A stretch of DNA of 64,000 bases, taken from assembly GCA_963836265.1 (NCBI GenBank), contig CAWIIO010000006.1, positions 620,001 to 684,000 on the forward strand, in the 5' to 3' direction. The translations under genes were made by a program, and so were the position numbers. The notes under the pieces were generated by a model, which saw only the letters and a list, made by a program, of their open reading frames with translations, did not search any database and had not been told where the DNA came from. The DNA comes from CAIWHR01 sp963836265 (GTDB lineage Bacteria > Pseudomonadota > Gammaproteobacteria > Burkholderiales > Casimicrobiaceae). Position 1 is the first letter of the stretch. Each line of letters opens with the position of its first letter. Shown piece after piece: positions 54,523 to 63,006 of this stretch.

Positions 54523-55563
54523 TCAACGCGCAGCGGCGGTGGAGGGAAGCGGAAGCGCCGGCTTTCCGGCGAACGCGAGCGCGATCGTCGCGAGCTCGTC
54601 CCACGCATTGCCGCGGCCGATGCCCTTCGAGACCGCATCGACGGTGGCGAGCGCGCGCAGCATGCGGAGCAGCGCGCCAGCGTCGACCCGCCGCGCCGCG
54701 CGCTCCATGGCACCCTGGCGCCGGCCCCAGACGCGTGCGTTGCGGACCGCCGTCGCGATCGGCGTCCCGGCGGCGGCCGCACTCGCGATCGCGGCGAGTG
54801 CGTGGAGATCTTCCGAAAGCTGCCACAGCAGCAGCTGGAGGCCCTCACCCTCGGCCTCGAGCGCCGCGAGAATGCGCACCGCGCGCGCGGCGTCGCCGCC
54901 GAGCCAGGCTTCGGAGAGCTGAAACACGTCGTAGCGCGCCACGTCCGCGACCGCGCGTTCGACGGCGTCGGGCGCGAGCTCACCGGGTGGGCAGATGAGA
55001 CCGAGCTTCTCGATCTCCTGTTGCGCGGCGAACAGGTTGCCTTCGCACCGCTCGGCGAGGAACGCCAGCGTTTCTGGCGCGACACGCTGGCGCTGCCGGG
55101 CAAGGCGCGCGGCGATCCACGCGGGCAGCTCCTCGCGGATGAGCGGATAGACGGCGACGGTTGCGCCGGCGGCTGCAAGCGCCGCGAACCACGCCGACGA
55201 CTGCGTCGCGCGATCGATCTTCGGCAGCGTGACCAGCATGCGCTGATCCGGATTGGGGATGGCCGCATACGCTTCGAGCGCCCGGGCGCCGTCGACGCCG
55301 GGCTTGCCTGACGGAATACGCAGGTCCACGAGCTTGCGTGCGCCGAACAGTCCCATGTTCGCGTTCGCCACGGCGAAGGCGTCCCACTTGAAGCCCGGCT
55401 CGACGACGAGCACCTCGCGCTCGTCGTAGCCGGCCTTGCGTGCGGCGGCGCGAATCGCGTCACCGGCCTCGATCGCGAGCAGCGGCTCGTCGCCGTGAAC
55501 GACGTAGATCGGCGCGAGCGTGCGCTCGAGATGCGCGGCGAGCTGGGCGGGGCGGATGTCCAT
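54523..55563 (-). CDS. holA: DNA polymerase III subunit delta
   Basis: A 346-residue clamp-loader delta subunit, of normal length. It opens the beta clamp during DNA replication. The N-terminus (IYVVHGDEPLLAIEAGDAIR) and the SLFGARKLV-like GLFGARKLVDLRIPSGKPG are typical; the C-terminal collar contains AWDELATIAL. ATG 55563 is chosen because the conserved sequence begins at MDIRPAQL. It follows lptE after about 200 bp, the order seen in other betaproteobacteria. Confidence 0.95.
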   Translation of the reverse strand: MDIRPAQLAAHLERTLAPIYVVHGDEPLLAIEAGDAIRAAARKAGYDEREVLVVEPGFKWDAFAVANANMGLFGARKLVDLRIPSGKPGVDGARALEAYAAIPNPDQRMLVTLPKIDRATQSSAWFAALAAAGATVAVYPLIREELPAWIAARLARQRQRVAPETLAFLAERCEGNLFAAQQEIEKLGLICPPGELAPDAVERAVADVARYDVFQLSEAWLGGDAARAVRILAALEAEGEGLQLLLWQLSEDLHALAAIASAAAAGTPIATAVRNARVWGRRQGAMERAARRVDAGALLRMLRALATVDAVSKGIGRGNAWDELATIALAFAGKPALPLPSTAAAR

Positions 55564-55571
55564 TGGAACCT

Positions 55572-55733
55572 TCAACCGCGACGGGCAGGATCCTGAGCGG
55601 CGGCGCACGCCGAGAGCACGCTGAAGTTCACGATAACCACCGACCCAGCGCAAAAGCTTCCCCGGAGGGGTGAACTTTCCCTCGGGCGTTTCACGCCTGA
55701 AGCCGACCCCTCGCCGAAAGCAAATCGTTGCAT
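55572..55733 (-). CDS. Possible 53-residue ORF between lptE and holA
   Basis: An ATG frame (MQRFAFGEGSASGVKRPRES at its start) ends 8 bp before holA. It includes SVVIVNFSVLSACAAAQDP, a segment that is hydrophobic and protein-like. No ribosome site is clear. It may be a non-coding repeat read in frame rather than a gene. Listed because nothing else fills this gap. Confidence 0.25.
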   Translation of the reverse strand: MQRFAFGEGSASGVKRPRESSPLRGSFCAGSVVIVNFSVLSACAAAQDPARRG

Positions 55734-55774
55734 GGGATACCCTGTGTTCCCAGCGGGTCGCAGCCTTCCAATGC

Positions 55775-56344
55775 CTACGTCGGCCTCCTCGCTGCCTGCA
55801 GCCTGCGAACGATCTGCTGGACGGCGTCGGTCTGCATCTCTTTTAGCATCCGCGTTTCCTCGTGCTCGCGCGCCAGCACTTCCGATTCGCTGAAGGTGTA
55901 GCTGCGGCGGATCGTGATCTCGGCCGCGGGCAGCCAGTCGTGGCCCTCGCTGTCGTGCAGGCTGAAACCCACGCGCTTGGTGAGCTGGTACTCGCGGACC
56001 CGTCCGCCGGAAGTGAGCGACAGCACCTGCTTGTCGTCGGTGACGCCGGTGACGTCGAGCGTCACCGTCGCATCCTTCGCGGTGGCGACCACGCGTGCGC
56101 CGCCGGCTCCATCGATCGCGCGCGTAAGCTCATCCACGATGGGTGAGTTGGCGGGCGCATTCAAGTAGACCGTCGGGAACGCATAGGTCACGTCGCCGCG
56201 CAGATGGAAGCCGCAGCCGACGAGCGTTCCCGAGAACGCAACGCCGGCAATGAGGCGGACGCCGGCCAATCGGTGAGCGCGCTGGTCGTCCTCGCGGAGG
56301 CGCGGGCCGGGCGCCTCGGCGCGACGTCGCTCAGACCACGACAT
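55775..56344 (-). CDS. lptE: LPS-assembly lipoprotein LptE
   Basis: A 189-residue outer-membrane lipoprotein that plugs LptD and helps place LPS on the cell surface. The lipobox is SGTLVGCGFHLRG (Cys44 from this start), the usual first words of LptE. AGGARVVATAKDATVTLDVT and ITIRRSYTFSESEVLAREHE match the family. The ATG at 56344 overlaps the end of leuS by 14 bp. A TTG at 56269 would give a compact lipoprotein signal (MAGVRLIAGVAFSGTLVGC) and may be the real start. Confidence 0.9.
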   Translation of the reverse strand: MSWSERRRAEAPGPRLREDDQRAHRLAGVRLIAGVAFSGTLVGCGFHLRGDVTYAFPTVYLNAPANSPIVDELTRAIDGAGGARVVATAKDATVTLDVTGVTDDKQVLSLTSGGRVREYQLTKRVGFSLHDSEGHDWLPAAEITIRRSYTFSESEVLAREHEETRMLKEMQTDAVQQIVRRLQAARRPT

Positions 56345-58952
56345 TGACGAGCCGCCCCGGAACGATGACGATCTTCCTGATCGGCGCGCCGGCGGCGTGT
56401 TTTGCAACCTCCGCGCTTGCGCGCGCGATCGTCTCGATCGCGGCGTTGTCGGCTGCCGCCGGGACCTTGATCCGGCCGCGGAGCTTGCCGTTCACCTGCA
56501 GGACGAGCTCGATCTCGTCCTGGTCGAGCGCCGCCGCATCCACCTCCGGCCACCGCGCGTCCAGCAGCGAGCCGAATTCTCCGGCGAACGCAAGATCGTC
56601 CCACAGCGCGCAGCCGGTATGCGGAACGACGGGATAGAGGACGCGAAGCAGGATCGACAGGCCCTCGCGCGTTGCCGCCGCCGCGCCGAGAGCATCGGCC
56701 GGCATGGCCTCCAGCGCGTTCAGCATCTTCATCCCGGCCGACACGACCGTGTTGTACTGGACGCGTTCGTAATCGTAGGTCGCCTGTTTCAAGGTCAGGT
56801 GTACCTCGCGGCGGGCGGCCTTCGCCGACGCGGCCGCGTTGCGCCCGTCGAACGGCCCCGCCGATCTCACCGTGTCCGCGTGCGCCTGCGCGAACGTCCA
56901 CAGCCGCCGCAGGAAGCGATGCGCACCCTCGACGCCGGCATCCGACCACAGCGCGCTGTCCTCGGGCGAGCCGGCGAACATCACGAACAGCCGCGCCGTG
57001 TCGGCGCCGAAGCGGTCGATCAGCGCCTGTGGATCGACGCCGTTGCGCTTGCTCTTCGACATCGTTCCGATGCCGCCGTAATCGACCAGCTTGCCGTCGG
57101 CTCTCGCCGTGGCGCCGACAACGCGCCCCTCGGCGTCGCACTTCACATCGACCTCCTCCGGTGCGTAGTAGTCGATGCCGCCCTTCTCCGTGCGGCGGCA
57201 GAAGATGTGGTTGAGCAGCATCCCCTGCGTCATCAATCGCATGAACGGTTCGTCGAAGCCGACGAGGCCCATGTCGCGCATCGCCTTGGTCCAGAACCGC
57301 GCGTAGAGGAGGTGCAGGATCGCATGCTCGATGCCGCCGATATACTGGTCCATCGGGTTCCAGTAGTCGTTGCGGCCGTCGACCATCGACGCCGCGTCGG
57401 GACACGCGTAGCGCATGTAGTACCACGACGAGTCGACGAACGTGTCCATGGTGTCGGTTTCGCGCTTCGCCGGCTTGCCGCACTTCGGGCACGGCGTATC
57501 GACGAAATCCGCGCGCTTCGCGAGCGGATTGCCGGTGCCGTCCGGCACGCAGTCCTCGGGCAGCACGACGGGCAGGTCCTTCTCGGGGACCGGCACGTCG
57601 CCGCACGCAGGGCAGTGGATGATCGGGATCGGCGTGCCCCAATAGCGCTGGCGCGAAATGCCCCAGTCGCGCAGCCGGTAGGTCGTCTTCCTCTCGCCCA
57701 GCCCCTTGGCCGCGAGGTCGGCGGCGATGGCGTCGACGGCGGCGTCGTAGCCGAGGCCGTCGTACTTGCCGGAACTGACGCAGACGCCGCGCGTCTTGTC
57801 CTCGTACCAGGGCCGCCAGCCGTCGGCGGAGAACGTCTCGCCCTCGATGGCGATCACCTGTTTGATCGGGAGCCCGTATTTCTTCGCAAACGCGAAGTCG
57901 CGCTCGTCGTGCGCAGGCACGCCCATCACCGCGCCGTCGCCGTACGCCATTAGCACGTAGTTGCCGACCCAGACCTCGACCTTCTCGCCGGTCAACGGAT
58001 GCGTGACGAAGAGTCCCGTCGGCATCCCCTTCTTCTCCATCGTCGCGAGATCGGCTTCCGCCACGCTGCCGCGCTGGCACTCGTCGACGAATGCCGCCAG
58101 CGCCGGATTGCCCCGGGCCGCGTGAATGGCGAGCGGATGCGCGGCGGCGACCGCACAGAAGGTCACGCCCATGATCGTGTCGGCGCGCGTCGTGAAGACG
58201 TGCATCCGCCCGTCGCCGATCGGCCTGCCGTCGGCACCGCGGACGTCGTGGAGAAACGCGAACCGCACGCCGTTGCTCCTGCCGATCCAGTTCGCCTGCA
58301 TTGCACGCACCCGCTCCGGCCAACCCGTCATCCTGGGGAGATTGTCGAGCAGCTCGTCCGCGTAATCGGTGATCCGCAGGTAATACATCGGGATCTCGCG
58401 CTTCTCGACCGGTGCCCCCGAGCGCCAGCCTCTGCCGTCGATCACCTGCTCGTTCGCGAGCACGGTGTGGTCGACCGGATCCCAGTTGACCACGCCGGTC
58501 CTCTTGTAGGCGATGCCCTTTTCCAGCATCTTGAGGAAGAACCACTGGTTCCACTTGTAGTACGCGGGATCGCACGTCGCGAGCTCGCGCGACCAGTCGA
58601 TGGCGAGGCCCACCGCCTGCATCTGCGCTTTCATCGTCGCGATGTTGTCGCGCGTCCACCGGGCCGGTGAAAGGCCGCTCTTGATCGCGGCGTTCTCGGC
58701 GGGCAGTCCGAACGCATCCCAGCCCATCGGCACGAGCACGTTGTATCCCTTCATCCGCAGGTGCCGGTACATCATGTCGCTGATCATGTAGTTGCGCACG
58801 TGCCCCATGTGCAGGATGCCGGAGGGGTAGGGCAGCATCGACACGCAATAGAACTTTTTCGCGCCGGCGCGCTCGACGGCGCGATAGACGTCGTCGGCCT
58901 TCCACTGCGCCTGCACGGTGGCCTCGATCGCGGCGGGATTGAAGGGTTTCAT
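56331..58952 (-). CDS. leuS: Leucyl-tRNA synthetase
   Basis: An 873-residue class I synthetase that charges tRNA-Leu. The HIGH motif is HMGH at 48-51 (LPYPSGILHMGHVRNYM) and the KMSKS motif is TMSKSKRNG near 629. The editing domain (TRADTIMGVTFCAVAAAHP) and the zinc-type Cys pairs (HCPACGD, CPKCGKP) are present. The first gene of the leuS-lptE-holA block. The ATG at 58952 begins the conserved MKPFNPAAIEATVQAQWK. Confidence 0.97.
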   Translation of the reverse strand: MKPFNPAAIEATVQAQWKADDVYRAVERAGAKKFYCVSMLPYPSGILHMGHVRNYMISDMMYRHLRMKGYNVLVPMGWDAFGLPAENAAIKSGLSPARWTRDNIATMKAQMQAVGLAIDWSRELATCDPAYYKWNQWFFLKMLEKGIAYKRTGVVNWDPVDHTVLANEQVIDGRGWRSGAPVEKREIPMYYLRITDYADELLDNLPRMTGWPERVRAMQANWIGRSNGVRFAFLHDVRGADGRPIGDGRMHVFTTRADTIMGVTFCAVAAAHPLAIHAARGNPALAAFVDECQRGSVAEADLATMEKKGMPTGLFVTHPLTGEKVEVWVGNYVLMAYGDGAVMGVPAHDERDFAFAKKYGLPIKQVIAIEGETFSADGWRPWYEDKTRGVCVSSGKYDGLGYDAAVDAIAADLAAKGLGERKTTYRLRDWGISRQRYWGTPIPIIHCPACGDVPVPEKDLPVVLPEDCVPDGTGNPLAKRADFVDTPCPKCGKPAKRETDTMDTFVDSSWYYMRYACPDAASMVDGRNDYWNPMDQYIGGIEHAILHLLYARFWTKAMRDMGLVGFDEPFMRLMTQGMLLNHIFCRRTEKGGIDYYAPEEVDVKCDAEGRVVGATARADGKLVDYGGIGTMSKSKRNGVDPQALIDRFGADTARLFVMFAGSPEDSALWSDAGVEGAHRFLRRLWTFAQAHADTVRSAGPFDGRNAAASAKAARREVHLTLKQATYDYERVQYNTVVSAGMKMLNALEAMPADALGAAAATREGLSILLRVLYPVVPHTGCALWDDLAFAGEFGSLLDARWPEVDAAALDQDEIELVLQVNGKLRGRIKVPAAADNAAIETIARASAEVAKHAAGAPIRKIVIVPGRLVNVVV

Positions 58953-59035
58953 CGTCGATGCGGCCCGGGAGCCTCGTGTCCCGGCCGGCGAATTGCACAA
59001 GCGTCGATTATACGGCGCGACACGTCGGGGCCGCC

Positions 59036-59614
59036 TCAACCGGCGCTCGGCAAATCCGCCGCGAGCAGCGCGTACGCCCCCATCACCGCGAACAGCAGTG
59101 CCGCCGCGATCCGGACGGCTTTGAAAGGAATCTTTGCCGCCGCGGCGTTTCCGAGCAGCACGACAGGAATGTCGGCAGCGAGCATCCCGCACGTCGTGCC
59201 GAGCACGACGGCGACGAGCGACTGGAACTGCGCGGCCATCACGACCGTGGCGATCTGCGTCTTGTCCCCCATCTCGGCGAAAAAGAACGCGGTCACGGTG
59301 ACGGCGAATACACCCCAGCGCGGCGCCGGTGGCGGTTCGTCATCGTCGGTCCGATCCGGCCGCAGCGTCCAGATCGCGACGGCGAAGAACGCGAGCGCGA
59401 GGAGCCAGCGCAGGATCTCGCCGGGAACGAATGCGCGGAACAGGTTGCCGAGAAATCCCGCGAGCGCGTGGTTGGCAAGTGTCGCAACCAGGATTCCGGC
59501 GACGATCGGCAGCGGCTTCCTGAAGCGCGCAGCGAGCAGCAGTGCGAGGAGCTGGGTCTTGTCGCCGATCTCGCCGAGCGCGATTACGCTCATCGACACG
59601 AGGAAGGCTTCCAT
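59036..59614 (-). CDS. GDT1/TMEM165 family (UPF0016) manganese exporter
   Basis: A 192-residue inner-membrane protein with six helices and the two family motifs E-x-G-D-K-T at 15-20 (GEIGDKTQLLAL) and 114-119 (AEMGDKTQIATV). These acidic motifs bind the transported cation; bacterial members export Mn2+. ATG 59614 starts at the conserved MEAFLVSMSVIALGEIGDKT. A leader of about 140 nt runs from a TATAAT box; Mn-sensing RNA leaders are often found before such genes, but I could not recognise one here. Confidence 0.93.
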   Translation of the reverse strand: MEAFLVSMSVIALGEIGDKTQLLALLLAARFRKPLPIVAGILVATLANHALAGFLGNLFRAFVPGEILRWLLALAFFAVAIWTLRPDRTDDDEPPPAPRWGVFAVTVTAFFFAEMGDKTQIATVVMAAQFQSLVAVVLGTTCGMLAADIPVVLLGNAAAAKIPFKAVRIAAALLFAVMGAYALLAADLPSAG

Positions 59615-59756
59615 CGGAATGGGGGCGCTCCGGGGGCTGTTCGCGAAAGAAGGATGGCCGCGGGGGCAAGCGAACGAGATCCGCCCGTCGGGTCGCGAGG
59701 CACGCCGAACCGCCGACGACTGGGGTTCGCACGCGTTCGGAAGGCCGAACGGTAGA

Positions 59757-59762
59757 ATTATA
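59757..59762 (-). promoter_or_regulatory. -10-like TATAAT box upstream of the manganese exporter gene
   Basis: A perfect TATAAT reads on the minus strand about 143 bp before the exporter start. No good -35 hexamer stands 17 bp upstream. The box is in the gap to the divergent DsbD gene, so the position is right for a promoter. Confidence 0.4.
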
Positions 59763-59817
59763 GCGGGGGGAACCAAACGCCGCTTCGTCGAACCAACAGC
59801 GTGCATCGATTCGTCCA

Positions 59818-61974
59818 TTGATAACCGTGCGCCCTAGATTTCGGTCCGTTGTCGTGCTCCGCGCCCTGCTCGCGACAGTGGCGCTTGCGCTCGCGTCATC
59901 GGTCGCGGCGACCGCGGTGCGCACGCAGCACGTCGAGGCCGAGCTTATCGCCGCCCGAACCGCGCTCGTCCCCGGCGAACCGCTCACGGTCGCGCTGCGT
60001 CTCGCGATCGACAAGGGCTGGCATACGTACTGGCGGAATCCCGGCGACTCCGGTCTGCCGACGACGATCGCATGGAAGCTCCCGGCCGGCGTGCTCGCGG
60101 GTCCCATCGAATGGCCGGCCCCGGAGGCGATTCCCGCGGGTCCCCTCGTCAATTACGGCTACGAAGGCGAAGTCCTGCATCTCGTCGATGTAGCGACCGA
60201 TCGGACCGTTTCGCCGACGGGCAGCATCACGCTCAACGCGCGCGCCGACTGGCTGGTCTGCAAGGAGACGTGCATCCCGGAGGGCGCCGACCTCGCGCTC
60301 ACGCTGCCGGTGGCGGCGAAGTCCGGTCCCGATTCGCGCTGGGGCGCGGCGATCGCGGACGCGAAGCGCGCGCTGCCACAGCCGCTCGCAGGGTGGGGGG
60401 CAAGTGCGGAGGGCAACGGCAAGACGGTCGCGCTGAAACTGGAGCCGCCGCTTGGCGCGGCCGATCCCGGCGAAGTGCGCTTCTTTCCCTATGCCGCCGA
60501 TCGGATCGAGGCCTCGGTGCCGCAGACGTTGAGTCGTGACGGCAATGCCTACGTCCTTACGTTGCCCGTTGCCAGCACGTTCAGCGGCAACTTCGGCCGC
60601 GCGGCGGGCGTCGTCACCGCGACGCGCGGCTTCGGCGATGTGCGAGCGGCGACGATCGACGTGGCGGTCGACGGCGAGCTCGTTCCGGGCGCGAAGCCCC
60701 CGTCCGCGCCCGCGCCCGTCCTCAATCTCGCCCCGGCGCCGCCGGGCGGCGAGCCGTTGACGCTCGCGTTGGCGATCGTATCGGCGCTCCTGGGTGGAGT
60801 GATTCTCAACCTGATGCCGTGCGTGTTCCCGGTCCTTTCGCTCAAGGTGCTGGGCTTCGCGACGCATCACGACACGAAGCCCACACTGCGCCATGAGGCC
60901 GTCGCGTTTGCGGGCGGCGTCATCGTGACTTTCGTTGCGCTCGGCCTGCTGCTCACCGCGCTGCGCGCCGCCGGCGAGCAGCTGGGCTGGGGCTTCCAAC
61001 TGCAATCCCCCTGGGTGGTGACCGCGCTCGCCATGTTGTTTTTCGTGCTGGCATTGAACCTGTCCGGCGTGTTCGAGTTCGGCCAGCTCGCCCCGTCGGC
61101 GGTGACCAACTGGTCGTCGAAGAACCGGTCGATCGACGCGTTCGGCTCCGGCGTGCTCGCGGTCGTCATCGCCTCGCCGTGCACGGCGCCGTTCATGGGC
61201 GCGGCGCTCGGCTTCGCGATGGCAAGCTCGACCGCCGTGCTTCTCGCCGTATTCGTCGCACTCGGGGTCGGAATGGCGCTGCCCTATGCGCTGCTCGCGT
61301 GGTTTCCCGGCTGGCGCCGCAGACTGCCACGGCCCGGCCCCTGGCTCGAGCGCTTCAAGCAGGCGCTCGCGTTCCCGCTCTACGCCACAGTGATCTGGCT
61401 CGCGTGGGTGCTGGGCGCCCAGCGCGACAACGACGCCGTCGTGCGCCTCTTGCTGGCGTTGCTGGGGCTCGGCTTCGCGCTGTGGGCGTGGCGAATCGTG
61501 CGCACCGGCGGCGCGCGGCCGTGGGGTATTGCGTGCGTCGCAGCGCTTGCCGCCGCCGCGGTCGTCGCGTGGCCGCTGTTCGCGCATGACGTCGAGCCGG
61601 CTCGCGCCGGCGGCATCAAGGCACCCGTTGCCGACGGTGACTGGACTCCGTACACGCCGACGCGCCTCGCCGATCTCTTGGCCGCGGGACGCCCGGTTTT
61701 CGTCGAATTCACCGCGGCGTGGTGCGTGACCTGTCAAGTCAACAAGCGGCTCGTCCTCGATACCGCGAGCGTCCGCGCTGCGTTCGCCCGCGCGAATGTG
61801 GCGCTCGTCCGCGCCGACTGGACCCGCCGCGATCCGGAAATCACGCGAGCGCTGGTGGCGCTGGGGCGCGACGGCGTGCCGGTCTACGTGCTCCACCGTC
61901 CCGGCAAGGCGCCGCTGTTGCTGCCCGAGGTGCTCCAGCAACAGACGATCTTCGACGCGCTCGCCACACTGTAG
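59818..61974 (+). CDS. DsbD/ScsB-type protein-disulfide reductase
   Basis: A 718-residue protein that passes electrons from cytoplasmic thioredoxin through the membrane to periplasmic thiols. A signal peptide is followed by an N-terminal beta domain with a C-x3-C pair (VCKETCIPEGA, about 147-155). The central eight-helix part carries the paired cysteines NLMPCVFPVLSL (about 334) and ASPCTAPFMG (about 455). The C-terminal thioredoxin domain has WCVTCQVNK (about 636-644). The start is a TTG at 59818 or GTG at 59827. The redoxin gene 23 bp downstream is a probable partner. Confidence 0.92.
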   Translation: MITVRPRFRSVVVLRALLATVALALASSVAATAVRTQHVEAELIAARTALVPGEPLTVALRLAIDKGWHTYWRNPGDSGLPTTIAWKLPAGVLAGPIEWPAPEAIPAGPLVNYGYEGEVLHLVDVATDRTVSPTGSITLNARADWLVCKETCIPEGADLALTLPVAAKSGPDSRWGAAIADAKRALPQPLAGWGASAEGNGKTVALKLEPPLGAADPGEVRFFPYAADRIEASVPQTLSRDGNAYVLTLPVASTFSGNFGRAAGVVTATRGFGDVRAATIDVAVDGELVPGAKPPSAPAPVLNLAPAPPGGEPLTLALAIVSALLGGVILNLMPCVFPVLSLKVLGFATHHDTKPTLRHEAVAFAGGVIVTFVALGLLLTALRAAGEQLGWGFQLQSPWVVTALAMLFFVLALNLSGVFEFGQLAPSAVTNWSSKNRSIDAFGSGVLAVVIASPCTAPFMGAALGFAMASSTAVLLAVFVALGVGMALPYALLAWFPGWRRRLPRPGPWLERFKQALAFPLYATVIWLAWVLGAQRDNDAVVRLLLALLGLGFALWAWRIVRTGGARPWGIACVAALAAAAVVAWPLFAHDVEPARAGGIKAPVADGDWTPYTPTRLADLLAAGRPVFVEFTAAWCVTCQVNKRLVLDTASVRAAFARANVALVRADWTRRDPEITRALVALGRDGVPVYVLHRPGKAPLLLPEVLQQQTIFDALATL

Positions 61975-61997
61975 CGCTCCTTCCAGCGGAGGTTGCG

Positions 61998-62600
61998 ATG
62001 AGAATGCCGTCCACCGTTCCGCTTTTCCTCGGGGTCGCGCTGGCCTCGAGTGTCGCATCGGCCCAGTTACCCGGCACCACCGCCCCCGCGTTCGCGCTGC
62101 ACGATACTACGGGCAACGTAGTGAACCTCGCCGATTTTCGCGGCAAGTACGTCGTCCTCGAATGGACGAACCCGGAGTGCCCGTTCGTGCGCAAGCACTA
62201 CGCGAGCCGCAACATGCAGGACCTGCAGAAGACGTGGAGCGCCCGCGATGTCGTGTGGCTGTCGATCAACTCGACGAACGAGCGCCATCCGGAGTGGAAG
62301 ACGCCCATCCAGATGGCGGACTGGATGCGCGCGCAGGGCGCCGCCCAGAAAGCGACGCTTCTCGACGGCACCAGCGCCACCGGCCGCGCCTACGCCGAGA
62401 AAACGACGCCGCAGATGATCGTCATCGGTCCCGATGGCAACGTGCTCTACAACGGAGCTATCGACGATCGCAGGTCGACGAATCCCGCCGACGCGAAAGC
62501 GGCTTACAACTACGTGAACGCGGCGCTGACCGAAGCGCAGGGCGGCAAGCCGGTGACGGTTGCGAGCACGGTGCCGTACGGTTGCAGCGTCAAGTATTGA
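61998..62600 (+). CDS. Periplasmic thioredoxin-fold redoxin
   Basis: A 200-residue redoxin with signal peptide (VPLFLGVALASSVASA). The active cysteine is in WTNPECPFVRKHYAS, a single Cys followed by PFVRK rather than C-x2-C; a second Cys sits near the C-terminus (VPYGCSVKY). This two-cysteine pattern is typical of small thioredoxin-family proteins next to DsbD homologues. GGAGG lies 6 nt before the ATG. Likely receives electrons from the DsbD-type reductase and reduces peroxide or disulfides. Confidence 0.9.
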   Translation: MRMPSTVPLFLGVALASSVASAQLPGTTAPAFALHDTTGNVVNLADFRGKYVVLEWTNPECPFVRKHYASRNMQDLQKTWSARDVVWLSINSTNERHPEWKTPIQMADWMRAQGAAQKATLLDGTSATGRAYAEKTTPQMIVIGPDGNVLYNGAIDDRRSTNPADAKAAYNYVNAALTEAQGGKPVTVASTVPYGCSVKY

Positions 62601-62807
62601 CTTGCCGGATTGGGCGCCTGTCGGATCCGCTCCTGGATCGGCCGATCGCGGCCGCAACTTCGCGCGAGCATCGCGATCGCGGCAGCGTTGCCCGACGCTG
62701 TGGCCGAAGCGGCGGGCCCGCCGGCATCCTCCTGCCGCCCGCGGCTGCTGGCGTTTTCGGGGCACCGTAGGTAAGCTTGACCGCCCCACACCGAAGGAGC
62801 ACCCACG

Positions 62808-63002
62808 ATGGGCATGATCGAAGCATCGCGCCGTCGCGTCTCGGCATTGCCGGTCGGACGCTCGATTGCGTTCGGCGCGTTGGGGGCCGGCGCACGCGAG
62901 GCGTTACTGGTCGCAGGCGACGAGACGATCACTTCGGGCGACGCCGGCAAGCCGATGGCATTGCCCGGCCATCTCGCTTCGATGCGCGGGCAAGCTCGGT
63001 AG
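62808..63002 (+). CDS. Possible 64-residue protein upstream of the HlyD gene
   Basis: The frame begins ATGGGCATG with AGGAG 8 nt upstream and stops 4 bp before the HlyD start, so it could lead that operon. The sequence (VSALPVGRSIAFGALGAGAR) matches no family I know. It could also be a remnant of a longer gene, because such HlyD genes are often preceded by a TetR regulator. Confidence 0.4.
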   Translation: MGMIEASRRRVSALPVGRSIAFGALGAGAREALLVAGDETITSGDAGKPMALPGHLASMRGQAR

Positions 63003-63006
63003 CAGC

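Noticed and set aside
59615..59760. A yybP-ykoY manganese riboswitch
   Set aside because: Expected by context, but I could not find its conserved core sequences; kept only as a finding to test.
59896..62058. A 720-codon frame antisense to the DsbD-type gene
   Set aside because: Arg/Glu-rich low-complexity translation typical of the reverse strand of GC-rich genes; the plus strand encodes a clear DsbD protein.
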